DNA of 64,000 nt, taken from Agarophyton chilense. Lineage: Eukaryota > Rhodophyta > Florideophyceae > Gracilariales > Gracilariaceae. The stretch is taken from contig JARGXX010000013.1 in the NCBI GenBank assembly GCA_030374765.1, positions 62,001-126,000 on the forward strand, written 5' to 3'. Of this stretch, positions 44,401 to 55,067 are shown one piece after another. Positions within the stretch are counted from its first letter, which is position 1. The number at the start of each line of letters is the position of its first letter. The notes beneath the pieces are model-generated. The model had not been told where the DNA came from, ran no database searches, and was given only the letters and a program-made list of their open reading frames with translations. Made by a program: the position numbers and the translations under genes.

Positions 44401-46603
44401 TCAAGTCAAAGACACAATGAATAACGCTCAATATATGGTCATGGGATTGGGCGACGTGTATCTTGGGGCACCTTGTGCAGTGCCTGTAGACCCCAGACAC
44501 CGCATGGTCACTTCCAAATACAATCCTGCCCGTACTTTTACTCCAGAAGGAGCTGTTGGTATTGGTGGAGCATACATGTGCATATACGGCATGGATTCGC
44601 CAGGAGGTTATCAGCTCACAGGTCGCACGATTCCAATATGGGACAGTTATGGAAATATCCCTGAAAAACGCCGCGGCTCACCGAAGGACATTCCATGGCT
44701 CTTAAGGTTTTTCGACCGTGTTACCTTCTTTCCAGTGTCGGATGAGGAGCTCGAAAATATTAGATCGGAATATCTTAAGGGCAATTATCAAATCAAAATC
44801 ACCGAAGAATCTTTTTCCTACAAGTATTACAGACAATTCTTGGAACACAGCGCAAAGAGCATCGGAGAATTTGAGACAAAAAGAGCGATAGCGTACAATG
44901 AAGAACGCTCTAGATGGATTGAAAAAGGGGAAGGAGAAAGCACTGCGGCAGCTCAGCACGCCAAAGGAAACGGTGATGACAACGGGCCTGGGTCGAAATC
45001 ACTGAGCGGTGACCTACCAATTGGAACTGGATCTTTACCCCCAGGTCATGTTTACATAAGGGCCGGAATGTCTGCCAATGTGTGGTCTGTGGATGCGGGC
45101 GAAAGCCAGAGCGTTTCGAAGGGTCAGCCTTTGTTCACTCTCGAAAGTATGAAGGTTGAAATCACAATCGAGGCTCCGACCTCCGGTTTTGTCGAACGAA
45201 TCTCCGTCAAAAAAGGTGACGTTGTCTCCCCAGATACAGCTCTATGTGTTCTAATATCATCAACTGAGAATGTGATTTCTCAGTGCGACGTTTCTTACTT
45301 ACGAAGCTTGTATCATTCAAGAATCTTCAGTGCAAAGCAAGTGATTGAAAACGTCATGAGGAAAGTGGCGAACCTTGAAAACGTTTTCACGTCGTTGGCT
45401 ACGGAGGCTCAAATATCCTCTCAGCTTCAGGCTCTGGAAGTCGGTCTTCGTAATCATCGCCCAATGCCCTTGTTTGGAGTACCATTTGTGGTTGGGGCCA
45501 ATATTGACGCTTTGGGCTTTGAAACCCACCCTGATCGTCCCGGGCGTCCGTATACTTCCAAAGAAACTTCTCCATTGGTTCATTGTGTCCAAGAGGCCGG
45601 GGCAGTGCTCGTAGGAAAGACAACAGAAGAGCAGTTTAACCTCGGCTATTCTCATTGTGAAACTGGAGGGGAACAGTTGCAAAACCCGAAGTATCCTGGC
45701 AGTATCTGTGGTGGACATGGATCGGCTGCTGTTGCTGTTTCTGAACAGGCTGCAAGCTTTGCAATAGTAGTCGACAGAAATGGAAACTCAACCAATGCAC
45801 CAGCATTTACCTCTATTGTTGGAATGAAAGTCACGGAAGGGTTGCTACCAGTATCTAACAATTCAACTGACTGCGCCTCCATTTTTGCAAATAATGCGAT
45901 GGACATCAAACAGATACTTACGGTCTGTCTTGAAGCGCGGACGAAAACATCACCTATGCTCCGCCCGCTACCAAACTGGAATAAAGCGGCCGGTATGTAT
46001 GACCGAGTGACGATCGGAACTCTTTCCACTCAAGGTGAAGAGCTTGCAACGGATGCTACTTTTAATGCAGTTCCAGCATATCAAAAAGGAATTAACATTC
46101 TCGGAAACCACCAGAACGTTATCCGAGAAGTTGATATTTCACCGTTCGAGGTCGCCGCCTCTCTTTGCCAGGAATACCCTGTCCTCCTTCTGAAACTCGA
46201 AGAGCTGCATGATGCCTTTCGCAGCCAGCCCAAGGATTTGCTACCGAGTGTATTGCAAAGAATCCGACCGTTAGAAAACATGTCCTCATTGTCAACGGGG
46301 ACGGCTTTGTCAAAGTTGGAACATTGCGTGCGAGATGCAGAAAGACGTGTGTGGTCCGAAGTGGATATTCTCTGTCTGCCTGTGATAACGATTCCGAATG
46401 ATGCCAGTGAAGTATCACGTAATCTTCGAAGAGCAACGTCTTCTTTGAAGCACTACGCTCAGCTTGTGACATGCATGGACCTCTGTGCTCTCACCTTACC
46501 ATTATCATCAGAAGAGGAAAATGCTGCCCCAGGAGGTATTATGCTTGTCGCTCCAATGATGAGGGAAGAAATGCTTCTTAGAGTAGGCAGTCAATGGCCG
46601 TAA
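41447..46603 (+). CDS. urea carboxylase fused to a catalytically degenerate allophanate-hydrolase-like domain
   Basis: This intronless gene encodes 1718 residues. ATG 41447 is in good context (GCCGCCATG). Residues 1-450 are biotin carboxylase: an ATP-grasp GGGGMG loop, HIEVQVFGD, RRQKVIEEG and EVNTRLQVEH. From about 460 to 1080 come the KipA- and KipI-like urea carboxylase domains (QDYPGRVGYWHIGV, SGPMDA, LEITVTGPT, VEYGD). The biotinyl domain has the modified Lys in ESMKVE (residue 1236). ATP-dependent carboxylation of urea to allophanate is the family reaction. Residues 1300-1718 have the amidase fold, but the catalytic Lys of VKDNID is Gly (VVGANID, residue 1350), GGSSSG reads GGHGSA and the nucleophile loop reads NGNSTNAP. 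The amidase is therefore probably inactive. Yeast urea amidolyase has the opposite domain order. The C-terminal allophanate hydrolase domain is missing. Confidence 0.92.
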   Translation: MQSSLPFSTILVPNRGEIAIRLLNAIHALNIQSATVYISSDATSPHVRLASRSFCLGSDISLYTDGEHLLSAAKTLGVDAVLPGYGFVSERPDVAAAFERNGITWIGPSSDVISLFGLKHTARDAAIRANVSIVPGSGLVHSEQHAIAEATSIGFPVLVKGSAGGGGMGQAIAHRQSQLSTAYRSVLKQCSTLYSSSEVYVEKFVSHARHIEVQVFGDGKGNVLVLGDRECSVQRRRQKVIEEGNAPNLSPLLRKQLREAAERLCAQNDYLSAGTVEFIVDSVTEDWYFLEVNTRLQVEHCVTELVTGIDIVKWMILQAANIDVLSDVAVIERGYAIEARVYAENPSKAYAPSSGTLSEMVWPKPSLCEQTGSRIRVDSWAERGSIVSPYYDPLLGKIISWGKTRALAIIALKKALEVTRVAGVASNVELLRQTIAHPQFLTARYTTDLLKTFSPKTMALEVVKPGLQSSLQDYPGRVGYWHIGVSPSGPMDAYAMCTANALVGNPISATALEITVTGPTLLFHCDAIVAVTGGSFVITTEDGAVLPSWTPVRVASGSTVQVAQAQHSENTASSSAAIGGKIGYVAIRGGFDVPKYLGSSSTFPTGKFGGLTGSFLVTGDFLPVGKDPNAEHEIGEQNGLKFRWPIGKQLPDHFIPEYSTTEWTVAALKGPHASLDFLQEETLAAIWTAPYTVHHATNRLGARLMGPVPKWTRLDGGSAGLHPSNLHDYAYAPGAVNFSGNTPIVLMLDGPSLGGFVCPITVATTEIWKMAQASPGEHVRFKQVDFDQARSAMSHMKSLWEAVRSYDMEGLERLASKWSPHWIMTSKPVDVPAVLASLDPAEGDEAEIKVEYRISGDEHVLVEYGDIELDLAYRFRVHMLMEELRVQSFISELCPGVRSVLIKYDPGKIHLNNLVKILTDMESGTLGSVENVVVPSRKLELPLAFEDKWTLEAQSRYLRSIRPDAPYMPSNVEFVRRINGLESIDQVKDTMNNAQYMVMGLGDVYLGAPCAVPVDPRHRMVTSKYNPARTFTPEGAVGIGGAYMCIYGMDSPGGYQLTGRTIPIWDSYGNIPEKRRGSPKDIPWLLRFFDRVTFFPVSDEELENIRSEYLKGNYQIKITEESFSYKYYRQFLEHSAKSIGEFETKRAIAYNEERSRWIEKGEGESTAAAQHAKGNGDDNGPGSKSLSGDLPIGTGSLPPGHVYIRAGMSANVWSVDAGESQSVSKGQPLFTLESMKVEITIEAPTSGFVERISVKKGDVVSPDTALCVLISSTENVISQCDVSYLRSLYHSRIFSAKQVIENVMRKVANLENVFTSLATEAQISSQLQALEVGLRNHRPMPLFGVPFVVGANIDALGFETHPDRPGRPYTSKETSPLVHCVQEAGAVLVGKTTEEQFNLGYSHCETGGEQLQNPKYPGSICGGHGSAAVAVSEQAASFAIVVDRNGNSTNAPAFTSIVGMKVTEGLLPVSNNSTDCASIFANNAMDIKQILTVCLEARTKTSPMLRPLPNWNKAAGMYDRVTIGTLSTQGEELATDATFNAVPAYQKGINILGNHQNVIREVDISPFEVAASLCQEYPVLLLKLEELHDAFRSQPKDLLPSVLQRIRPLENMSSLSTGTALSKLEHCVRDAERRVWSEVDILCLPVITIPNDASEVSRNLRRATSSLKHYAQLVTCMDLCALTLPLSSEEENAAPGGIMLVAPMMREEMLLRVGSQWP

Positions 46604-47154
46604 CATATAGCAGAAAAATAGCTTGCTTCGTCGCAGCGGCAAACACTCTACGCTGCTGATAGTGATTTTTATTTTCGTAACTAACTGCTGAACCCACCCT
46701 CTTCCACTTATTCTCAGCGAAACGATTAAATCTCGAGAACGATATTCGTTCTCTTGAAATGACGCCCTCAATTCATAGTATCTTTACAAGGGCGACGAAT
46801 GTTGGAAAGAAGTGTGCGCTGTGTCGTCTCGTGCTAGTGTACGTGCTGCACTTGTGTTCGCAACGCACGCTGTGTTGACACGCTGTGTTGAGGAAAGGTA
46901 GGTTGAATTGCTTGGGATAAAATGAAAACCGTTAACATTCGGAAGGGTTGTATTTTCCTTCAATCTAGGGTTTCTTTTATTAGTTTACTAGCTAGAAGCT
47001 TTCTACTGTCACGCATAAACCAATCTCTGGAAGCGTGTTGTACGGAAAGCTGTGATCTTTCTGGAAGAAAAGAGCTCCCAGTTGCTTGTACAACAAAGCG
47101 CACGTCGCTCAACACGGAACTCACGCCAACGCTCACAACTAGAAAGAAGCGTGT
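46604..47154. other. intergenic, convergent gene ends
   Basis: Two genes end here facing each other. There is no other supported gene, RNA or repeat. Confidence 0.45.
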
Positions 47155-48279
47155 TCACATTGTTCTGAAAACGACGCACTGCCCATCGCTCCGCATGGCG
47201 GCAACATTTTCCACGACGTCGAACGGCGGCGTCACGTTGAGCAGCTGCAGCTGCGAGAAAAACAGGCGCACGCAGCGGTTGCGCACCATCGCGAGCTGGT
47301 CGGCGTGGAACGTTTCGTGGCCGACAGCGGAGAAGGTGGCGTTCGGGACTGGAAACGGCTTGAATTGCGAGATGGAAAACGGCTGCGCGGCGGACAGAGA
47401 GGTGAGGGCGGTGACAGCACCGTCGTCGGCGATGAGCTCAGGCACTATGCCGTTGGTGTTGAGGATTCCCAGACGCTGGCGCGCGTCGCGCGACACGATG
47501 GCCGGCGTGAAGGGCGCGTCCGGCGGCGTGTCGATGGCGAAGAGCGGGACGGAGGCGATGCGGGCGAAGGCAAACGGACAACGGTCGTACGCCTGTTGAC
47601 ACGCCGTGGGCGGCTGTGGGGGCGGCGGAGTGGGGGTGACGGGGGCCACGGTGGGCGGCACGGGGTCGGGAGTGACTTGTACAACGTCGCAAGACGACTC
47701 AGCGACGCGCACCACGTCGGACGGAAGCGCGTCGAAGGAGGAATCCACGAAGAAATCCGGAGCGGTTGCCAAGGCTCGCAGGTACTCCCCGTTGACGGCG
47801 TCGCCCACGCCAACGGTGACGATGGACACGGCGGCAGACTTGACGTCAGGCGCCAGCTCGCTGGCCAGTGGGAAGCCGGTGTCCTCGCCGTCGGTGATGA
47901 GCACGACGACGCGATTGCCAGCCGTGGGGCGCACCTCGCGGAAGCACGCGTCCAGCCCGCTGTACACGCTGGTGCCGCCGCGCGAGCGCGCCGTGCCAAG
48001 CACAGTCGGCACGAAGTCGGCCTCCAGGCGCGGCGTGGCCGCCTGGATGACGAGCGCGCTCGACGAAAACGCATACGCCGAGTACTGCGTGTCGTTGGTA
48101 CGCGACGCCAATTGACGGGCGACGGCGATCACAAAGCGCTGCTGCGTGGCGTACTCGGCGTCGTCGATGGACCCGCTTTGGTCCAGCGCGAAGCACACGG
48201 CGTTCACCGGACAGGTTGCGCGCGCAGCGGCGAGTAGCGCCATCGCCAACGGCACGCAGCACAGCGCGAGGAACATCAT
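47155..48279 (-). CDS. secreted von Willebrand factor A domain protein
   Basis: I choose ATG 48279 or the adjacent 48276, because the following 20 residues (FLALCCVPLAMALLAAARA) form a signal peptide. An in-frame ATG at 48456 would add a basic, Pro/Ala-rich leader of 59 residues. The vWA domain follows with all metal-site (MIDAS) elements visible: DQSGS, GGTSVYSGLD and LITDGEDT. A short Pro/Thr linker (PPTVAPVTPTPPPPQPP) separates it from a C-terminal domain with four Cys that I do not recognise. vWA domains bind proteins or matrix through a divalent metal; an extracellular adhesion or matrix role is inference. The region is much richer in GC than its surroundings, which creates long false frames on the other strand. 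Confidence 0.8.
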   Translation of the reverse strand: MMFLALCCVPLAMALLAAARATCPVNAVCFALDQSGSIDDAEYATQQRFVIAVARQLASRTNDTQYSAYAFSSSALVIQAATPRLEADFVPTVLGTARSRGGTSVYSGLDACFREVRPTAGNRVVVLITDGEDTGFPLASELAPDVKSAAVSIVTVGVGDAVNGEYLRALATAPDFFVDSSFDALPSDVVRVAESSCDVVQVTPDPVPPTVAPVTPTPPPPQPPTACQQAYDRCPFAFARIASVPLFAIDTPPDAPFTPAIVSRDARQRLGILNTNGIVPELIADDGAVTALTSLSAAQPFSISQFKPFPVPNATFSAVGHETFHADQLAMVRNRCVRLFFSQLQLLNVTPPFDVVENVAAMRSDGQCVVFRTM

Positions 48280-48456
48280 GGCGTCACGAAGCCGACTCGA
48301 TGGAGCTACAGCGGAATTGGCGACGATGACGCGCGCGGACGCGGTCTTAAGCGCTGGCGGGCGGCGTGTCGGTGACGGCGCGGGAGCTCGCGCGAGCGCT
48401 CGCGTGGGCGGCGCAAACAGCGCCACGTGAGCGCGATCGCGCACGACACTGCGCAC

Positions 48457-50612
48457 GCGCTATTGTTGGGATGCAGCAGTGCGTCCGTCGGCTGAGGGTA
48501 GCAATCGCAACGGTGTAATCTGCAGCGTGGCAAGTCGCGGATTTGGTTTTTCTCAAACAGTCCAACAATCGAAGCACAAGAAAAGCTTCCTTTGAATTTT
48601 TCCATTGAGCTACCCAGCGCTACCGTCGGTACCTTCGGTAACTCATTCGGGCCAGATCTGAACAAGGGCTTGAATTGAGACGACATTTGAACACCACCAC
48701 CGATAGATACCGCAATGTAGACGCCAAAGAACCATGCTGTCTATGACGATCTGGGAGTAGCAATCTACCCTCCCAATTTCATCAAAAAGCTGCCCCAAAG
48801 AATAGTCAAAATCCCAAAGATTCCCAGAGAATGCGTGAGAACCCTTAAAAAAAGACTCAAAAAAACCCTAAATAAAAAGCGTTCTTAGCGACAAATAATC
48901 TACTATTGGACCGATGGCCTCATGTGAGGCCAACTTTTGTTTCTTTTTGCTCTAGCAAGTCATGGCCTTCGGCCATCAACGGCGCTGTGCACCGCGGCCC
49001 AAAATTTTCAAAGTAAAGATATAAAAAAAGTGATTTTAAAAAAACAACGCATGTTTGATGTTGTCTAATTTCTTTCCACAAACTGTACAGCCTCATACAA
49101 AACCGCGCTTTTCACACTCACAGGCATACCACAAAAAAATGTGTCTTCGCGTCTGTATACACTAGAGGCTTCTCTGCTCTCCGAACACTTTTGAAATGAT
49201 TGTAAAGATTATAAACGGCATGGAAGAAGATGCAAATCGGTGGACAGATAATGAAACCACTTTACGGGAGCATATTCGCACGTATCCTTTTCAAAGATCG
49301 AAGAAATGATGGTGCAAAACTGCGTCGAGGGTCATCTTACAAAGCATAAATTCCAGAATCGTTTTACGTCTGTGGATTCGGCAGCCTCCCAAACAGACAT
49401 AAACACTTTTGTTGTTCAGACCTTTGAGGGCGAATATCGTACCCTTCCCTCAGCTTGGCTTGGGCTTTCAAAACCATGTACAAATTTACGGTTGATTTAT
49501 TGACTTGAAAGAAAGACAGTGCACCTCATACGTAAACTGAAATCATTCTGATTATAGTGAGGGGAGAGAAAACATCGTAGTTTTTTCCTGAGCCGAGGGA
49601 ATTGTACGATGCTCTCCCTCGAAACCGAGCGACAAGGGATGATGTTGTGTTCCGGGGTTAAATTGGCTTTCATTTTGAACTCATTTCAACGAGACAGTTG
49701 GTTTCAAAATGCTTTGTAAACGACATTAAAGGTGAACTATAGTTGATCATTGCTGGTGCTTTCGTAAGTTATTGATTCACCCAATATCGTTGTACCGGGG
49801 TTCACATGAAGTGCAATTCATTGTGTGGCTCGCTTCATGTACCCCGAATTGAATGTTGAAAATCGTCGACAAGGACAAAGAAAACCTAACAAGGTATGAA
49901 GCATTTTAAAGTTGCACGTCAGGGATGACCAGTTATAATATATCATAAAGGAAGACAGTTCTGTGATTCTTCCTTTCGTTGTCTACAGCGAACCGATGAC
50001 ATGATGTTGATTTTGGATGACATAGATTTGGGGAGAAAATTCAGTTGCTATCCAGGCTTTTTTAAGTTCAAAACTGTAGTATGAGGCGTGTAAACGGGCA
50101 ACTGAGATGCCCGGCACTTACTATCATGTTTCAAACAGAGCGGTTCGAAGTGCTAAACTTGAGAACGTGGCACCGTTCACCTCGAACTCTTAAAGGTGGC
50201 AGTAAAGCCTACACTGCGCATTAGTTAGTCATCAAGATAGATCGAGTTACCTGACGCAATCCATCGACTAGTACACATTGCGTTGCGTGTTCTGTCTCAG
50301 TTGGGCAGGAAAGAATGAAAGCCAGGGTCATCCTCAGGGAATAGAAGATTCTGTAAGCTCTGATTTCTTCACGACAAAAACGATCTCAAACATGTTGTCC
50401 TGAGGTTTGTTATATTGACAAGGCTCCATCCTTGTTTCATAAAAAAGGCCATTTTCGTATTTCTGCGTCTCAACGGGATAGATTGAATTTAACGCCCACG
50501 AGCACAACCAGTAACCCTGCACATGGGTTCCTCGCCTCGCAACGATATTTCGATAACCGTTCGTGCAAAAGAAACCTACAAACTCGACACCCAGGGCCAT
50601 CATTCAGAGCGA
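48457..50612. other. long intergenic region with two short palindromes
   Basis: I see no supported gene. Short minus-strand frames near 50334-50603 and a plus frame at 49306-49503 have no family signature. The two perfect palindromes at 48915-48932 and 48962-48976 are the only structure I can point to. Confidence 0.4.
48915..48932. repeat. palindrome with 8-base arms
   Basis: TGGCCTCA and TGAGGCCA around TG. A second palindrome (ATGGCC, TTC, GGCCAT) lies at 48962-48976. The role is unknown. Confidence 0.5.
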
Positions 50613-50619
50613 TATAAAT
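50613..50619 (+). promoter_or_regulatory. TATA box of the first glycine-rich gene
   Basis: TATAAAT, 97 bases upstream of ATG 50716. Confidence 0.55.
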
Positions 50620-50715
50620 GGCATCGTCACACTTTGCTTGAAGCCTCTGTTCAGATTTCATCATCGCATCATTTCTGCTGGAAGCGTCCTTACAATTTTC
50701 AGACAATAATCGAAA

Positions 50716-51423
50716 ATGAATATCTTTCTGCTTTCAACTCTTTTTATCGCGATAGGGCATGCAGCCCTTATTCCGTTGACTCGACAGGGGGGCCAGGGAG
50801 GCCAAGGCGGTTCAGGAACTGCTATCGGTAACTTTAATAATGGAGGAGTGGGAGGGGATGGGGGGAAAGGAGGTGATGGAATACTTGGAGGTGGTGAAGG
50901 GGGAAGTGGAGGGAACGGGATTGTAAACGGTGATTTTTCGTTTGGCGGATTTGGAGGAAAGGGTGGAGACGGTGGCAACGCTATCGTAATCGGAAAAGGT
51001 GGGAATGGTGGTGGTGGAGGGGGCGGCGCTCTTTATGGAGATTTCGGTTATGGTGGATTCGGAGGGGCCGGGGGAGACGGAGGTAATGGAGGTTTCTTTG
51101 GTGGCGATGGCGGTGATGGTGGTGCCGGGGGTCTGGGCTTACTAAATGGTGACTTTGGAATTGGGGCAATTGGAGGGGAAGGTGGAAATGGGGGTGGTTC
51201 GTTCTCAGGCACAGGAGGGGACGGTGGGGTTGGCGGTCTTGGAGCGCTATATGGGGATTTCGGATATGGTGCTTTTGGAGGGAAGGGAGGGAAAGGTGGT
51301 AATGGTTTACTGGGAGGAAACGGTGGAAGGGGAGGCGCCGCTCTGCTTAAAGGTATTTTCGGTCAAGGTGCCGCTGGTGGAAAGGGAGGTGATGGTGGAG
51401 GTCAGCTTCCATTGGGGAAGTAG
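50716..51423 (+). CDS. secreted glycine-rich repeat protein 1
   Basis: The protein has 235 residues. The signal peptide is [17 protein letters not shown], and the mature part starts near LIPLTRQ. The rest is built of Gly-Gly-X triplets interrupted every 35-37 residues by a hydrophobic/aromatic insert of the type LYGDFGYG or LNGDFGIG. Four to five units are visible, and no Cys occurs in the repeat part. Repeated GGX favours extended polyglycine-II-like or loop structure, so a cell wall or extracellular matrix role is likely but inferred. A paralogue with the same signal peptide type and repeat lies at 55068-55757 in the same direction. Confidence 0.8.
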   Translation: MNIFLLSTLFIAIGHAALIPLTRQGGQGGQGGSGTAIGNFNNGGVGGDGGKGGDGILGGGEGGSGGNGIVNGDFSFGGFGGKGGDGGNAIVIGKGGNGGGGGGGALYGDFGYGGFGGAGGDGGNGGFFGGDGGDGGAGGLGLLNGDFGIGAIGGEGGNGGGSFSGTGGDGGVGGLGALYGDFGYGAFGGKGGKGGNGLLGGNGGRGGAALLKGIFGQGAAGGKGGDGGGQLPLGK

Positions 51424-54400
51424 ATCGCCAATATCACGGGTGTAATTGCTCTTAGATATATGGATATCCTGGAAGTTCAGCGACACATAACGTTTGGACA
51501 TCGTTTTGATGTTACTATAAGTAGGGCTTTTTCGATCCATACTAGACGATTAAAATGGCTGTGAGAGAGTTTTCACGAATTGTTTTTTGGAGATCGGAGG
51601 AGTATATGTACCTACATCCAAATTTTTAATGTATCTTTGAGTGACATACTCCAAGACAATGGTTTTGCAATGCTCCGGTGTATGTCCATGATCATTAGAA
51701 ATATTTCAAAAACGTAGAAGAATTTAAGCCAGCTGCATATGCATGCATGTAATACAATCAAATATGTCGACTTTTGTAGAGTCAAAGAGTCTACACAAAC
51801 CGAGACAAACTCTTGTTCATAAAAGCTTACTAGTGCCTAGAATGTGGTTCTGTCAGCCGCGGATAGTTCCAGCTGACAGCACCACATGGAGACAACCATA
51901 TTCGATTTATCTTCGAAACCAATAGATATGATACCACGTGCCTGTGATCTTTTTCGCAATTTCTCCAAGAAATGCAGATGGCAAGCTTTATTTGGTTCTT
52001 TTGGTTTGGATGGTGTTCTGCCTACCGATATTGACCACCCACAAGTACACCCAAAACGCTAAAGTGCACCGCAAAGCTGAGCACTGCGAAATCAGGAGTT
52101 GGGAGCGCAATTGCAACCCAAGATGGACTTTAATTCTGATTGAGCTGCGTATTTTTGAATTGCGCAGGCCCTCGAAGTAGATAGCCGCCAGATCACAGCG
52201 ATTCCTACGCAGTGCACGCACCGGAGACAATCCTGAGCGCTATCGACAAGCTGGTCTAGAAGGACCAGATATTGCTATGTAATTAAGAATACCAGGCTAT
52301 GTCTCATAATCTAGGTGCATACAATACAGCGCGATATTTCCCTTTGGTGGCCAACCTGTCTGCCTTAGCGCAACGAGCGCGAACCGCGCAAAGACAACAA
52401 CGGCAAAGTTTGATAACGGGCAGGAGGTTCATGAAAGACTTGACCAGAAAGCCCGGGACTTTCGAGGTTCTATAGTTTCAATGTGCTGGATACAGTCCGG
52501 TTGTTGCCCCTGTGCATGTGTGTCATCAAAAACCGACTGACCCGTTATCGTACGAGGTTTGCGAAACAACCATATCGTATTGAATAAAGAAAGGCCCGAT
52601 TTGATTTCACAATCGACTTGATTTGATATCACGCTCAAAGAGTGTGATACCCGAGAACCGCACAGATACCATCACTCCTGCAGGGTAATGGTGAGGGAAT
52701 AAGTTGTTTTGGGTAATTGTCGTTCTATATAGCAGTACTTTGCAAATGTGCAAAGAGCAATCTGCTGTGCATAAGGAGCATTCAGTGGATCCCGGAGAAA
52801 CGTTTGCAAGAATTTATACATATTTTTTCGAAAATAAGAATACTGGAGAAAAGATGATTTGTGGAATGAGATGGTGTCTCTTTCGCTATGGTAAGAGTTC
52901 TGCTTCACTTTCCTACGGAACCAGTTTCATTGCTGAACTCTTAGGAGTCCACTCTCCGATCCGCGGTTTGAGCTCATGTGAGATAAAAGCTTCGCTGTAA
53001 AACCTACTATAACTTAATGCGTTATTCAAAGATTTGAACAAGTTAAAAAAAGATCTGTAGGGAGTGACTGATATGCAGGGCTGCTCGTATGACCTGGGGT
53101 TACTATTTTTTTAATTCTTATATATATTTTAATATATGCTCCGTTCTTGCGAATTCATGACTCCTATGGCTTAAAAATTTACAGAGAAAGTCACCAGAAC
53201 TTGAGATACTGTACTAGCTAGCTGCCTCGAGTTTTACAGCTAAGCTTGAGTTCTTGTAAAAGGGGTAGACTGCAATCTACCAACGGTACCTTGAGAGTGC
53301 ATAACATGTTCTCCGACATTTGGGCAATTCGCTGAATTTGTATGAAGCTTGGTACGGCCGCAATCTACATCCCACACCGACAGGTGCATGATTTGTTTGA
53401 GTAAGGGCACGAGACAAGAAATTTGGTGCCGGGCGGCGGACACGAATTCGTCGCCGTGTAGAGTTTTTCCACGACTGCAGGTTTCTGATGAAATCTGGCG
53501 AATGGCCGCGCTAGGGCACCGTGAGAAGGGTTGTAAGGCCTATCTACGTACCAGTAGAAGATATGAAAAGTTTACGTTTCATTTTTACAAAAGGAAATGC
53601 AGTGATATGGCGAAAGGCACGAGTACGGTTGCTACGAACCCGAGTAGGGATCCGAGGACCCCTTCTCGCCCAGAGATACATCGCTAGCTAGAGATAACCG
53701 CTCAGTAATCGTACTGCGCAATAACTGACGCGCTGTCAACGCCGCTCTCTCATTCTTCCAACTGAGGAGGAGGCTCTTTTCGCCTTCTCACATACAGGAG
53801 TGGTTTGCAGCAAGTTTTTTCCCTCAAATAATGTCAGCTCTTGCGCTCGAAAAAGCTTTGCATTTTACGTTATTACAAACACGAAATAATGTCCCTTACA
53901 GGAGGCAAGCCAGCTAAAGAAGTTTGTGTACATGTAGAACCCGAAACTAGGCAAAATTACCCTTTTCACGAACTGAGAATGTGTGTGTGATTTGTAGTCA
54001 TAGTTGCGAACAAAGTCTCGTTCTTTTACAAAAAACCGGGGAGAAGAAGCACCAAGGTTAAAAACTTGCACAAGGAATACAGGCATGGACATCACAGGTT
54101 GATTCAATGTCGCTACAAATTAGTGACATCCAGCGAGAAGTCTGAATTTGTGAAACAAAGGCAACTCTGAAGACACCTACCATCAACATGTTGTTGACAA
54201 ACCTGCGTGGCTGGCGACGTACCAATCGCAAATCATATCGAACATGCCCACAAATCCGATGAAAGAGCTTCCATCTTCCACAAACTTCGTCACCATACAC
54301 AACTTCACGTCATTCTGTCTCGGGACCATGTCATACAGCAATGAAATAGATAGGCGAAGAACAATCTTGCATGAGGGCAGAAATGAAGCTTATGTTTCGA

Positions 54401-54943
54401 GAGTGCTCCACATCAACAACCCTCACATTCGCTAGCATCGCTGCCTCGAGCTGATCCCCCCTAAAATGTTCCCCGTCAAAATACTCTCTTTCATCATTGG
54501 TCGCTTTTGATGAAAGATGTATTCTCATATGTCCTGAACTGAAACATCCTATCTATTGCACAAATATGAGAGGTGATCCTCACAAGCATGTTTGTGTAGG
54601 TAGCAGAATGGCGAAAAATGAACGCAGACCGCATCCAAAAATTCGCTTGACCGTTGCAAATATCTCGTTTATTGCATAGGTGATGATGGATGTGCAATCA
54701 GTGCATATCGTAGTGTTAATCATACCACAGTAGGGTTGGTTTCTATCCCATTCATTTTTGATGTGTCTGAATCTTTCCCTACAAGGCAGTGCCAGAGAGG
54801 AATGCAATGCGTTTCAGACAAGGGTCAAACCCAAGAGCTCGGCATCTACGCAGTGAATTTGGGTACCCTGTGATTTCAAAAGTAGTTGATTTGTTGTCCC
54901 TATCGATTGCTAGAGATTTACTTTGTCTGCAGGTTGTGTGCAG
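51424..54943. other. long intergenic region, no supported gene
   Basis: A plus frame at 52704-53000 and a set of short minus frames between 53865 and 54807 cannot be assigned. The latter could be the remains of one decayed gene, because they follow each other on one strand with changes of frame. No repeat or RNA gene was seen. Confidence 0.35.
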
Positions 54944-54950
54944 TATAAAA
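54944..54950 (+). promoter_or_regulatory. TATA box of the second glycine-rich gene
   Basis: TATAAAA, 118 bases upstream of ATG 55068, a spacing close to that of the first gene. Confidence 0.6.
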
Positions 54951-55067
54951 CGCCAGGGGTCTCTTGCGCTCTAAAGTTCGTGCGTTAACTTTCAGAAGCT
55001 TCTTCACAAGCTCAATTCAGTTACGCATTCTATTACTATCACCAGTGATTGGTTTGGGAATCGCAAT

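Noticed and set aside
47305-48237. A plus-strand frame of 310 codons, and others of 138-209 codons, opposite and across the vWA gene
   Set aside because: They are the shadow of a GC-rich gene. The composition is Arg/Gly/His-rich with no domain, while the minus frame has a signal peptide and all vWA motifs.
50334-50603. Minus-strand frame of 89 codons divergent from the first glycine-rich gene
   Set aside because: No family motif and no independent support.
52704-53000. Plus-strand frame of 98 codons
   Set aside because: No motif, no clear promoter and no homologue in the window.
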